Virus record (IMG/VR): IMGVR_UViG_3300050821_005814
Location: 42,806 to 106,805 of that record
DNA from: a virus
Length of the DNA stretch: 64,000 nt
Reading direction: 5' to 3' (one strand)
Every line of letters starts with the position of its first letter. Position 1 is the stretch's first letter. The position numbers and the translations under genes were made by a program. The notes under the pieces were generated by a model, which was not told where the DNA came from, did no database searches, and saw only the letters and a program-made list of their open reading frames with translations. This document shows positions 56,085 through 64,000 of this stretch, piece by piece.

Positions 56085-56876
56085 TCACGCAGCTAACGCG
56101 CTCATCGAGCGCTGCAACATCGCCATATCGACATCTGCAGGATCCAGCCCCGACGGGCCGAAGAACGCCGGATCGAGCACCATGTAAATCTCGTCGACGC
56201 TTTGCGTAGCGAATGACTCATCATACCGCCACATCCCATCCCATGTCTCGACATCGAAGTAGGTCTTCCCCGCGACCTCCTCACAATCGAGCACGAGGAA
56301 CTCGTGTCCGCCGATGTAGGGGTTGCCTGCGACCCACATAAAGTTTGAGTCGACATTCGCTTGCGTCAACTGCGCGCCGACCATAAGAGGTCCAAGCGAT
56401 AGCGCTTGCTTGACGGCATCCAGGTTCTTGTGATTGACACGCGTCGCGCCTTTCAGGAAGTTGCGCTGACCTGCAATCACGAGGCCGGTCTTGGTCCAGT
56501 ACTCAAGGAGACCTCCTGGACCAGCGACGACCGTCCCATTGTCTGTCGGGTTGCTACCATCCTGCTGCGTCTGCGCTGGATCATACCCTGTGATCGCGGA
56601 GTACTCGCCAACAGCCTCGTCATCTGTCGGATCGATGTCAATGCTTGTCGTGTAGGCGAGCGCTGTCTGCACGTAGTGGAATGCTGTGCAGATCACGCAG
56701 TTGCCGATGATGTTGTTGCGCAGGATGGGGATACCCTTCGCAGGCGTATGCGCGCGCCAGTTCGTGCTCTTGCCTGGCGCAAAGCTTACAGGCAGCAGGC
56801 GCTCCAATCGCGCAATGCGGCGATCATCGACCGCATCCTGCTTCCCAAGCATGCGTGTTACATTGGACTGACTCAT
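56085..56876 (-). CDS. Papain-like cysteine protease
   Basis: From ATG 56876 the 263-residue product has IGNCVICTAFHYVQTALAYT (active-site Cys region), GGHEFLVLDCEEV (His) and FDVETWDGMWRYD (Asn/Asp-Gly region), the Cys-His-Asn order of C1-type peptidases. The N-terminus (VTRMLGKQDAVDDRRIARLE) is helical and could be a pro-region. It follows the lysis and lipoprotein genes on the minus strand. It may process virion proteins or act on the host surface. Confidence 0.7.
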   Translation of the reverse strand: MSQSNVTRMLGKQDAVDDRRIARLERLLPVSFAPGKSTNWRAHTPAKGIPILRNNIIGNCVICTAFHYVQTALAYTTSIDIDPTDDEAVGEYSAITGYDPAQTQQDGSNPTDNGTVVAGPGGLLEYWTKTGLVIAGQRNFLKGATRVNHKNLDAVKQALSLGPLMVGAQLTQANVDSNFMWVAGNPYIGGHEFLVLDCEEVAGKTYFDVETWDGMWRYDESFATQSVDEIYMVLDPAFFGPSGLDPADVDMAMLQRSMSALAA

Positions 56877-56900
56877 GTTCCTGACTCCCAAAATGAGAAA

Positions 56901-56929
56901 GGGCAGCCGCGCGTAATTGCGACTGCCCT
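56901..56929 (-). terminator. Intrinsic terminator on the minus strand
   Basis: On the minus strand GGGCAGT pairs with GCTGCCC around a short loop and is followed by TTTCTCATTTT. It lies between the lipoprotein gene and the protease gene, so the protease may be partly separate. Confidence 0.65.
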
Positions 56930-57058
56930 CCCATCAAGCATCACGCCGGCAAGGGTCAGGAAACTCACCACCGCAACGCTGACCTCTAACGCTACGACGA
57001 CCCCTGGCACTCATCCTGACCCTGGCGAACGCCATCAAGCGCCCAGCATCGCCAGTCG

Positions 57059-57616
57059 TTATCGCCCCGCGGGCACCGCGACGTGTACGAGCGACAACGC
57101 AGTCGGCACATCCATCTTCGGCTCCGCGATCTTGCGCATCGACGCAGCAGTCGAGATGCTGAACAGCGCGGCAATGGCTGACAACACAGCGATAGCGCCA
57201 TTGTAGTACTGCCCCGCTTGCGCAGGCAGCGCACTGCCAGCACCAGTGAATGCCGTCGACAACGCCGATGTCAGCTTCGTGCCATCCTGCTCGAGTGCTG
57301 TGATGAATGCAGGAACGCTTGTCGTGTCAAACGAGAAGCTGACGTTACCATTCGCGGCTGTGTTGACAGCAGCGAAGCCGCTTTCGACCTGCGACAGAAT
57401 CCCCGAGATGACTGGCCCCGCTGCGCCGATCAATGGCGCAACGCCCGGGAAGCCCAAGAACGCTGTGACAAGCGCCGTGGCTCCCATCGCATATGCCGTG
57501 AACGTTGGCATGTTGATGGTCACGGTCGTCACACCGTTGACTGTGCTTGTCGTGCACCCAGCCACAAACCCCATAAGGGCAAGCGCTGAACCTGCTAGTA
57601 GCTTACGTCGTAACAT
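57059..57616 (-). CDS. Lipoprotein, unknown function
   Basis: ATG 57616 follows GTCAGGAG at good spacing. The 185-residue product begins MLRRKLLAGSALALMGFVAG with Cys next (FVAGC), a type II signal peptide. The mature part is Ala/Thr/Gly-rich with two more hydrophobic segments. It stands between the protease gene and the membrane protein. Confidence 0.7.
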   Translation of the reverse strand: MLRRKLLAGSALALMGFVAGCTTSTVNGVTTVTINMPTFTAYAMGATALVTAFLGFPGVAPLIGAAGPVISGILSQVESGFAAVNTAANGNVSFSFDTTSVPAFITALEQDGTKLTSALSTAFTGAGSALPAQAGQYYNGAIAVLSAIAALFSISTAASMRKIAEPKMDVPTALSLVHVAVPAGR

Positions 57617-57639
57617 TTGCATGTACTCCTGACCTATGA

Positions 57640-58371
57640 TCACTGCTGCTTTGTCGTGACGAGCGGTCCCGCCGGCGCAGCCGGGGGCGGCGGGGGTGGA
57701 GGGGGAGTACCCACCGCAGCGACCGGGATCGGCGCGCGGGTATCTGATTGGGACACGTGCGCTATCCCCTGCGAAACAGTCGCTAGGGGAGCTCCAGGCG
57801 CTCCCTGGACGGGGGTTGCAGCGGGCGGCGCTCCCTGGACAGGGGGATCCTGCGCAACCCCCTGCAAAGCAGCCGCAGGGGGAGCTACGGAGACGCTGGG
57901 ATCCGATGCTAGTAGCTTCCCAAGCTCGCCTGTCACCATGCGGGTGAGGGTCGCATTGTCCAGCCCCTTGCGCGCTAGCGCATCGGGGATGGACGCCATC
58001 ACGTGATTGATCCCTGCTGCCAGCGCAGCGTTCTTGAGCGGGATGGTCGGCACAGTCCCCGCAAGCTCGACCATTGTGTTGTAGGCAAGACCGCCTGCAC
58101 GCTGAACCGCATTATCAATCAGCAGCGAGTCAGCGGACGAGGCATCAAGCTTTAGCTTCTGCTTGATGAGCGTTGACAACCAAATGCCAATCGCAGGGAT
58201 AGCAACGCCAGCGAACGACACGAATGCTGTGATGAGCGGCGAGAAGTCAATGCTCCCACCGCTGCCCGTTTCATCGACAGCCGTTGCTGCATACGCAGCA
58301 GCGCAAGCGATCAGTGCCAGAAGCACGAATGCCGCTAGCACTGTCATCCGACGAATATAGTAGATAAGCAT
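57640..58371 (-). CDS. Membrane protein with Pro-rich tail, holin-like candidate
   Basis: The 243-residue product has a signal/membrane segment at the start (MTVLAAFVLLALIACAAAYA), a second hydrophobic segment (LITAFVSFAGVAIPAIGIWL), a helical part and a long Pro/Ala-rich end with a run of eight Pro. Position next to the endolysin makes a holin or lysis-timing role possible, but the long tail is unusual for a holin. Confidence 0.55.
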   Translation of the reverse strand: MLIYYIRRMTVLAAFVLLALIACAAAYAATAVDETGSGGSIDFSPLITAFVSFAGVAIPAIGIWLSTLIKQKLKLDASSADSLLIDNAVQRAGGLAYNTMVELAGTVPTIPLKNAALAAGINHVMASIPDALARKGLDNATLTRMVTGELGKLLASDPSVSVAPPAAALQGVAQDPPVQGAPPAATPVQGAPGAPLATVSQGIAHVSQSDTRAPIPVAAVGTPPPPPPPPAAPAGPLVTTKQQ

Positions 58372-58403
58372 GTGAGACTCTCCTGACCTTGCAGTGGGTT
58401 CGT

Positions 58404-58946
58404 CTACGCGACGTGTTCCGTTGCTTCAGCGACAGCTGGCTCCGGTACGGGATCAGGTACAGGCGGCGGAGCGGATGGCGTGTACTTGTCTTCGGGGTAC
58501 CATGCGCCAGCGAACAGCTTCGCTTGGTCCTTTAGTGCGACACGCTGCACATGATCAGCGTCAACGAAGCTGTGGTGCTCCTGCGGCAGTCCCCAGTCGA
58601 GTCCTGAGATCAGCCCATGCTTGTTCGCGAGATCGCGCAGGAACCCCCACTCACCAGCCCAGGATGGCTGACCGTTGATGTCCTTGACGAGATCAGCCGC
58701 AAGCCCATAGTGATGCACGCCGACCTGCTGCAACGTCGTCGCCCCCTGCTTAAACAGGAACTGCTGCCGCTGCACAGACCGGTAGGTCTCGAACAGAATG
58801 AGCGGCTGACCATTGGCAGCGGACTCCGACATGATCGCTTGCACAGCCGCGCGCGTCACGGGTTCGAGGTACTCAAGATCGTTGACCTTTGCCGTTGCCT
58901 TGTAGAACGGTGCCTTGACAAGGAAGTCTGTGTAGAAGTTACCCAT
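58404..58946 (-). CDS. Endolysin, M15-type peptidase
   Basis: The start at ATG 58946 follows GTCAGGAGAGGAG. The 180-residue product has LILFETYRSVQRQQFLFKQG, VGVHHYGLAADLVKDING and WGLPQEHHSFVD, the order of L-alanyl-D-glutamate or D-Ala-D-Ala peptidases (R..., H..G.A.D..., HH.). It would cut peptide bonds in peptidoglycan. The Pro/Val/Glu-rich C-terminus is an extension with no known domain. Confidence 0.82.
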   Translation of the reverse strand: MGNFYTDFLVKAPFYKATAKVNDLEYLEPVTRAAVQAIMSESAANGQPLILFETYRSVQRQQFLFKQGATTLQQVGVHHYGLAADLVKDINGQPSWAGEWGFLRDLANKHGLISGLDWGLPQEHHSFVDADHVQRVALKDQAKLFAGAWYPEDKYTPSAPPPVPDPVPEPAVAEATEHVA

Positions 58947-58966
58947 GGTACTCTCCTCTCCTGACC

Positions 58967-59374
58967 TTAGGAACACAAGCCTGCAGCAAGCCAACTGTTG
59001 CGGGCTTTCGAGAAATTGAGTTGCGTCGCATTGGACTGCCAGGTAACGGCCGGTCCGAATGCAGTGCCAGCTGGATCACCAATCGGCCATGCCGCGAACA
59101 CACGATCAATGTAGAGCGCACGCGCATACTCAGCGACGGGTGTGCCAAACGATGTCACGTCGATCTTGACGACATACGACCGTCCAGGCACACCGCCACC
59201 CACCGTCAAGTCGACGCATTGCCCGTTGACTGTCAGCGCTGCAATCACTGCTTCGCTAAGTCCATTCGGCGCGATAGCTGCCGACACGGACTCAATGACT
59301 GTGCTGCCAAGCGCGCATGCTGCGTCGATCTTATAGGTCTTGACGCTGCCTGGCTGCTTACGCCATCTGCGCAT
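58967..59374 (-). CDS. Hypothetical phage structural protein, 135 residues
   Basis: The product has VDLTVGGGVPGRSYVVKIDV in the middle, a beta-sandwich pattern found in small phage proteins next to tail fibres. The start overlaps the stop of the tail fibre gene by one base. It could be a fibre adaptor. Confidence 0.6.
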   Translation of the reverse strand: MRRWRKQPGSVKTYKIDAACALGSTVIESVSAAIAPNGLSEAVIAALTVNGQCVDLTVGGGVPGRSYVVKIDVTSFGTPVAEYARALYIDRVFAAWPIGDPAGTAFGPAVTWQSNATQLNFSKARNSWLAAGLCS

Positions 59375-60594
59375 CAGCTATACTCCTCAACGATGATAAG
59401 CCCGCCAGACCCAGAACCGCCAGCGAATGGGCCGCTACTTGCAGTAGCATTGGTGCCCCCACCGCCACCACCGAAGCCGCTGCCCGGCTGACCAACAGAC
59501 TGCCCCGACCCAGCACCTCCCGCGCTATACATTGAGGTGCCGCCATTCGATGCAATGTTGAGGATGTTAACGCCGCCCGCTTGCCAAACAGTCGTACCGC
59601 CTTGCGTAAGACCTCCCGCACGCCATGCATAGGCATTTGTCGTATTGACAGCCGTTGATCCAGCAAACACGACTGTCGCTGTCGTTGAGTACAGTCCGCC
59701 GCCCTGACCAAAGCCGTTCCCTGGCTGCTGCAACAATGTACCAAAAGATGTGTTACCACCAGACCCGCCATTGCTACCTGATGAAACGCCGCCCGCACCG
59801 CCAGTACCGCCAGCACCAATGGTGATAGCGAGCGATGCGCCAATGGCAGCAGCAGAGAAGATACCAATGCTCCAATGCCCGCCAAGACCGCCGCAGCTAA
59901 TTGAATCCTGCCCAACGCCTGGCGTTGCTGTACCACCAGCACCCCCACCTGCTCCCTGCACCTGCACGCGCGCCGAGCGCATGCCAACTGTTGGCGTGTA
60001 GGTGCCGCTTGCAGTGAATGCTTGCACGTTTAGCAAGCGTCCAGGAATGACCGGCGCATCGCTGACTAGCTGGAAGCTTGTGCCATCGTAGACGACCATG
60101 ATCATGGCACCAGCTAGCAACTCGCCGCCAAACATCGGCGTGCCGTCAGGGTGCACAAGCGGCGTTGCTGTGAAGCTGTTCGATGTAAGGGTCACGGCTC
60201 CTGTATTCGTGTGCGCGACCTTGATGCGCAGCGGAATCCCGACCAAACCGGCGAGGGAGCTAGGCGGATTTGCTAGCACGATCGCGAGCGCGTTGACAGC
60301 GCCACTGTCGACCTGATAGGTGCCACCGACCGAGCGGATCAAGCCAATGAGATTAGCTTCGATTGTCGCAATCGTGCCATCGTCAATGACTGTCTGCCCC
60401 GTGACATCGCAAATCGCTTGCGCGACGACAGATGCAATGATGGATGACTGGCGCCAGACCTTGTTCAGCTGTATGGACTGAGCGAGACCAGCCGAGAAGC
60501 CACCTGTCTGCCATGGCTGACCGACATAGGCCGCTTGCGTAATAACGTTCGCACCAGCCGCACTGGCAAAGGGTAGGAAGTCTTGTTCGGGCAC
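59374..60594 (-). CDS. Tail fibre with Gly-rich C-terminal domain
   Basis: The 406-residue product shares its first 85 or so residues with the 60609-61145 product (MPEQDFLPFA, NVITQAAYVGQPW, TVIDDGTIATIEANLIGLIR). Then comes a long Gly/Ala/Ser-rich region with GGAGSGQSVGQPGSGFGGGG, like the poly-Gly tips of tail fibres that bind the host surface. VQAFTASGTYTPTVGMRSAR marks the start of that domain. Likely part of host recognition. Confidence 0.75.
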   Translation of the reverse strand: MPEQDFLPFASAAGANVITQAAYVGQPWQTGGFSAGLAQSIQLNKVWRQSSIIASVVAQAICDVTGQTVIDDGTIATIEANLIGLIRSVGGTYQVDSGAVNALAIVLANPPSSLAGLVGIPLRIKVAHTNTGAVTLTSNSFTATPLVHPDGTPMFGGELLAGAMIMVVYDGTSFQLVSDAPVIPGRLLNVQAFTASGTYTPTVGMRSARVQVQGAGGGAGGTATPGVGQDSISCGGLGGHWSIGIFSAAAIGASLAITIGAGGTGGAGGVSSGSNGGSGGNTSFGTLLQQPGNGFGQGGGLYSTTATVVFAGSTAVNTTNAYAWRAGGLTQGGTTVWQAGGVNILNIASNGGTSMYSAGGAGSGQSVGQPGSGFGGGGGGTNATASSGPFAGGSGSGGLIIVEEYS

Positions 60595-60608
60595 GAGCTA
60601 AAACTCCC

Positions 60609-61145
60609 TTAAAGGACGAGCTGGAATTCAGTCCCGTCATAGACTAGCCAGTAGATGCCGTTCGCTGTGAGCGCGCTCGCAGCTAGCGCAGCGCCAGTCT
60701 GCGTTGTGATGTTGACAGCACCAAACCCATTGACGTTGATTGTCGACGCGCCGGTGTTCGTGTGCGCTGCCTTGACGAGAATCGGTATGCCGACAAGCGA
60801 GGCCAAGTTAGCGGGAGCTGGTGTCAGCAACCCGACAAGCGCATTAGCAGCGCCTGTGTCTGTGACGAATGCTCCCGCACCCCCGCGGATAAGCTTGATG
60901 AGATTGGCCTCGATCGTCGCTGTCGTACCATCGTCAATGACATTGACGCCAAGCACATCTGCAATCATCTGCCCGATGACAGCAGCCATGATCGAGCCTT
61001 GCCTGAACACCTTGTTGAATTGGTTCGACTGCGCAAGGCCGGACGCAAAGCCTGTTGGCGGCCATGACGCAGCAACATAGGTAGCTTGCGTGATGACGTT
61101 AGCACCAACGCCGCCTGCAAACACGATGAAGTCTTGTTCGGGCAT
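60609..61145 (-). CDS. Short tail fibre-like protein, paralogue of 59374-60594
   Basis: The 178-residue product matches the N-terminal half of the neighbouring fibre (MPEQDFIVFA, NVITQATYVAASWPP, NVIDDGTTATIEANLIKLIR) and ends with GIYWLVYDGTEFQLVL, a segment the larger fibre also has (MVVYDGTSFQLVSD). It lacks the Gly-rich tip, so it may form the base or a chaperone for the fibre. Confidence 0.75.
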   Translation of the reverse strand: MPEQDFIVFAGGVGANVITQATYVAASWPPTGFASGLAQSNQFNKVFRQGSIMAAVIGQMIADVLGVNVIDDGTTATIEANLIKLIRGGAGAFVTDTGAANALVGLLTPAPANLASLVGIPILVKAAHTNTGASTINVNGFGAVNITTQTGAALAASALTANGIYWLVYDGTEFQLVL

Positions 61146-61154
61146 GTCCTGACC

Positions 61155-61832
61155 TTATCCCATCACACTAGGGGGTACTGCGATCGAACCGACATCAAGC
61201 CCTGAGATCAGCGCTGTCTCGACATCAAAGCCAAACAGCGGCGCACCGGGGACAGATGTCAAATAGCTGAACTGCTGCACACCAGACGGCCGCAGCGGCA
61301 GATGCTCATTGAGTACGAGCAGTTGCACAAGCACAGGTGGCAGCGTGCCGCCAATCGCAACTGTCATCGTCATGTCCTGGTTGTCCTGCACAAGCAGCAT
61401 AGCACCAGGATAGGGCGCGAGCAGCATTTGGTAGATGTTCCATGCGCTAGTCAGCTCACCATTCCACTCGTTAGCAGCCGCTTTCGCGTAGAGAAACTCC
61501 CGGTAGAGATCGTCATACAGCGCAATCAAGCCCTGCGTTGGTGTGAACGGTCCAAACCAAATGGCTTGGTCAAATCCCTGGCCTGATGTGTCGAACGAAA
61601 AGAAGATGCCGTTGATCGGCGCGTTGATGTAGCGCGTCGCACCAATCCACTGTCCGACGATATCAAGCTGTACGCCTATCGCCTCGTCCAGGTCAAACGC
61701 TTGCGGGATGTTGTTGATGAACTCCTGCATTGCGACCTGCGGTGCAAGCACAAGCTCAAGCGTCGCCATGTACTTCGGCTTGCCTTGATGCTGGCTGGGT
61801 ACCAGCGCTAGATAGTCGGCGAGTGTGCGCAT
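61155..61832 (-). CDS. Baseplate protein, Mu gp48-like
   Basis: The 225-residue product begins MRTLADYLALVPSQHQGKPK and has FDLDEAIGVQLDIVGQWIGA, then YDDLYREFLYAKAAANEWNG and LAPYPGAMLLVQDNQDMTM, the order of the Mu gp48 / P2 gpI family. It joins the tail fibres to the baseplate. It overlaps the baseplate J gene by one base. Confidence 0.82.
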   Translation of the reverse strand: MRTLADYLALVPSQHQGKPKYMATLELVLAPQVAMQEFINNIPQAFDLDEAIGVQLDIVGQWIGATRYINAPINGIFFSFDTSGQGFDQAIWFGPFTPTQGLIALYDDLYREFLYAKAAANEWNGELTSAWNIYQMLLAPYPGAMLLVQDNQDMTMTVAIGGTLPPVLVQLLVLNEHLPLRPSGVQQFSYLTSVPGAPLFGFDVETALISGLDVGSIAVPPSVMG

Positions 61833-63256
61833 TAGACGGTCGCAATCGTGATGTTGCTGGTGAGGATTGACGCTTGTTCAAAGAACGCCATGCTGATGTC
61901 CGTCGCGGACGGTTCGCCAGTCACAGTCGCGCCGAGCAATGCGGAGGCAGGTGTTGTTGCATTGTAGCCGCGCTGCACTGTCCAGACGAGCGTACCATTG
62001 CCGCCTGTCACAAGCATCTGTTCGGTGCCAATCTGAATGATGTACTGTCCCTGACCTGCTGACGGGAAGTTAGCGGCAGACGCGACAGGGATGGTTGTCT
62101 GCGAATTGGTGATGTTGCTCGTAAGCGTTGTCGTCGCTGACCGCGTGATCGTCACGGACTCAAGCTCAAACGTGTTGGGGTCGTTCGCATTGTTGGTGAT
62201 CGCGTACGGCCCCTGCAATTGCGCGGGGACATAGAGCCGCGTCAGGAACACGGACTGCCCAATGGGAAGCTGTCCAAGGTAGTTGGCAATCGACGCTTGG
62301 ATGTTCGAACCAATGACGCTGTTGTACCCAGGCAGCGGATGGATCGTGACAACGACTTTCAGCGCAACGGCGGACGGACGGAAGAAATTGATGACCTGCG
62401 GGAGCCCGTTCACGTCTGTGACTGTCTCAGACGTCGTACCATAGGTACCGCAGCCGATTGACTTCCCAAGCTGGATCGTTTGCGCAATCTGCAGCGCAAT
62501 GCCACCCTGTACAACGAATGCAATGCTATTCCTCGGCACGCCATTCGCATCAGTTGTCGATGTCGCGTTCTCGTAGGGTGAGACAGCTTGCACACCCGAC
62601 AGCGCAAGCACCTGCGCTTGCAGATTGTCAACGGTCGTCTGCTCAGGCGTTTCAGTCGAGACAGCTTGCCGCTGCCGCAACTGGACATCCATCTCAACAG
62701 GCTGCCCGACAGACGTTGCTGCTGCGACAGTCGCTGATTGCCAACCATTCGTTGGCGTCGACATCGTCAGCACTGTGCCAATCGGCGGCCCGACTATCGC
62801 TCCTGGTGCATTGCAGATAGCTGTGACGATGATTGAGCCGCTAATGGGGATCGTTGTCGAGAACGTCCATGAGTTGGTACCGTCGCTCACGACAGCGTTT
62901 GTCAATGGTATGCCCGCATTGCCAACAACAGTGATATCCATCTCGCTGTTCGTTGGCACCTTACGCCGCATGTTGTTGATCTTGACATTCGACGACAGGC
63001 CAACACCTTGTGCGGTCGAGGGCGAGAACGAGTTGTAGCAGGCGACGGCTTGCGCGCACACATCGTTGTAGGATGTCGACAGGAAGCCTACGAGCTCGCC
63101 ATCCTGACTATCATTCCCAAGGTAGACATCAGCACCATAGATCGCCTGGTAGCCAGTCGTGAAGTAGTTCTGAATGGAGGTGAAGGAAGGTGCGTGAATG
63201 CCAGTCGCGTCAATCGTGCAGACGGGAGGCGTTGGCAGCGTAATCGAGCCGCTCAT
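61832..63256 (-). CDS. Baseplate J-like protein (Mu gp47-like)
   Basis: The 474-residue product has QNYFTTGYQAIYGADVYLGN, AVACYNSFSPSTAQGVGLSS and VAAATSVGQPVEMDVQLRQR, the order of Mu gp47/P2 gpJ baseplate wedge proteins. It is preceded by a gp46-like gene and followed by the gp48-like gene, the usual baseplate order. Confidence 0.87.
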   Translation of the reverse strand: MSGSITLPTPPVCTIDATGIHAPSFTSIQNYFTTGYQAIYGADVYLGNDSQDGELVGFLSTSYNDVCAQAVACYNSFSPSTAQGVGLSSNVKINNMRRKVPTNSEMDITVVGNAGIPLTNAVVSDGTNSWTFSTTIPISGSIIVTAICNAPGAIVGPPIGTVLTMSTPTNGWQSATVAAATSVGQPVEMDVQLRQRQAVSTETPEQTTVDNLQAQVLALSGVQAVSPYENATSTTDANGVPRNSIAFVVQGGIALQIAQTIQLGKSIGCGTYGTTSETVTDVNGLPQVINFFRPSAVALKVVVTIHPLPGYNSVIGSNIQASIANYLGQLPIGQSVFLTRLYVPAQLQGPYAITNNANDPNTFELESVTITRSATTTLTSNITNSQTTIPVASAANFPSAGQGQYIIQIGTEQMLVTGGNGTLVWTVQRGYNATTPASALLGATVTGEPSATDISMAFFEQASILTSNITIATV

Positions 63257-63636
63257 GATAGGGGACCTGCGATTGCAATGGGTTGGTCTGGCGATGCTAC
63301 AGGCACGAGCCCAAATGTCGTGTCGACTGTCATCACGGAAACGAATATGCGTGACGGAGACTGCGCTTGGCTCTGGTAAGCTATGATCTCATTGACATCT
63401 GGCGTTCCCAGCACGCGCGCTTGTAGCGCTAGATCGCGCGTCTGCGCTGTGTACTTGCCCAGCACCTGCGTGTACCAGGGGGTGCCGTCTGCTGTATCGA
63501 GAAACCATTCACCTTCAATCAAGCGCATGCGCGTGCCGATGATCTGTGCGACCGCCTGCACGTTGTTGACGAGGAAGTTTGCCTGGCTCTGCCCAAACGT
63601 GTAGTCCCCGTTCTTATCCTGCGCCCTGACTCTCAT
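63253..63636 (-). CDS. Baseplate protein, Mu gp46-like
   Basis: The 127-residue product begins MRVRAQDKNGDYTFGQSQAN, then EGEWFLDTADGTPWYTQVLG, the pattern (E..W.LD...G.P....) of gp46 and gp25-like wedge proteins. The end overlaps the baseplate J gene by ATGA, and the start overlaps the spike gene. Confidence 0.78.
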   Translation of the reverse strand: MRVRAQDKNGDYTFGQSQANFLVNNVQAVAQIIGTRMRLIEGEWFLDTADGTPWYTQVLGKYTAQTRDLALQARVLGTPDVNEIIAYQSQAQSPSRIFVSVMTVDTTFGLVPVASPDQPIAIAGPLS

Positions 63637-64000
63637 GGCACCGCCACCGTTGTTCCGTTAATGACCAATGCCCCCGTGATGTGGACTGTCCCCGTGATGT
63701 TGACTGTCCCCGCTATGTCGATTGTGCCTGCGTTGATGTTGATGAGCTCGCCTGGCGCCTCGAGATCAATCTCCTGCGCTGCTTTGATATTGACCTTGCC
63801 GTTTGGCTGGTCGAGCTCGACAACAACCGTACCATCAATCGAGCGGAATTGCGCAGTCGTTGTACTGTAGTTGGCAGGCTTTGTCGCCTGCGAAAACGGA
63901 CCGTGAATCGCAAACGCATCAGACAGATCATGCAAGCGCGAGTCAAGCGGGGGTTGTATGCCGCCAGACTGCCACCATCCATCTATGTTGCGCGCTGCGT
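63633..64000 (-). CDS. Baseplate spike protein, C-terminal part (runs off the right edge)
   Basis: The minus-strand frame is open to the window edge, so the N-terminus lies outside. The visible part has LDSRLHDLSDAFAIHGPFS, then VVVELDQPNGKVNIKAAQEI and a repetitive beta-helix ITGTVHITGALVINGTTV, the trimeric needle of P2 gpV / Mu gp45 spikes. It pierces the outer membrane during infection. Confidence 0.8.
   Translation of the reverse strand, partial: AARNIDGWWQSGGIQPPLDSRLHDLSDAFAIHGPFSQATKPANYSTTTAQFRSIDGTVVVELDQPNGKVNIKAAQEIDLEAPGELININAGTIDIAGTVNITGTVHITGALVINGTTVAVP

Noticed and set aside
56406-57206. Plus-strand frame of 266 codons opposite the protease and lipoprotein genes
   Set aside because: It crosses the minus-strand terminator and has no ribosome site or recognisable motif; the minus-strand genes have clear motifs.

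Overview
The window is part of the genome of a large, lytic-type, contractile-tailed (myovirus-like) double-stranded DNA phage. The signs are a terminase pair, a portal fragment, a baseplate block resembling Mu and P2 (spike, gp46-like, baseplate J, gp48-like), phage tail fibres, a lysis region, and a dense rightward block of replication and nucleotide genes with four-base start/stop overlaps. I see no integrase, no CRISPR array and no convincing tRNA. The host is probably a Gram-negative proteobacterium. This is inferred from lipoprotein-type lysis candidates, an M15-type endolysin and a protein ending like a PEP-CTERM sorting signal. No species can be named from the sequence alone.

Layout. 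(1) 1-10.5 kb, minus strand: a packaging and head operon read leftwards. It holds a PEP-CTERM-like exported protein, small membrane proteins, a NusG/RfaH-like factor, small terminase, about eight small unknown genes, large terminase, small membrane proteins and the start of the portal gene. (2) 10.5-11.47 kb: a non-coding divergence region with several hairpins. (3) 11.47-46.16 kb, plus strand: primase, a sigma-like protein, QueC, a histone-H1-like protein, FolE, PyrF, a DpdA-like transglycosylase, a sliding clamp, a UDG-DNA polymerase I fusion, a clamp loader, an SSB with a very long Asp/Arg tail, RecA/UvsX, class II ribonucleotide reductase, ThyX, a PD-(D/E)XK nuclease, a MazG-like protein, an SbcD/SbcC (gp47/gp46) pair, QueD, QueE, a DnaB-like helicase and a SNF2-like helicase. 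(4) 46.36-47.30 kb: a second non-coding region that may be an origin or promoter region. (5) 47.3-56.05 kb, plus strand: 19 small, mostly unknown accessory genes in 14 cassettes. Each cassette is introduced by the same intergenic element: a stem-loop, usually a second stem-loop, and an AATGGGAGAAC leader. (6) 56.08-64 kb, minus strand: papain-like protease, lipoprotein, membrane protein, endolysin, tail fibres and baseplate, running off the right edge.

How the genes work together. FolE, QueD, QueE and QueC form a complete GTP-to-preQ0 pathway. The DpdA-like protein could place the 7-deazaguanine base into phage DNA, so the genome is predicted to carry a modified guanine. Polymerase, clamp, clamp loader, primase, helicase, SSB and recombinase make a nearly self-sufficient replisome. 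NrdJ, ThyX, PyrF and the MazG-like protein supply or police nucleotides.

The most unusual feature is the family of start-associated stem-loop elements at 47.2-55.5 kb, with one outlying copy at 16.24 kb. Their stems differ in sequence but keep pairing through compensatory changes, which argues for a conserved RNA structure. A second recurring signal, GGGTATATTGC, occurs at seven places, mostly at the heads of transcription units, and looks like a phage-specific extended -10 promoter.
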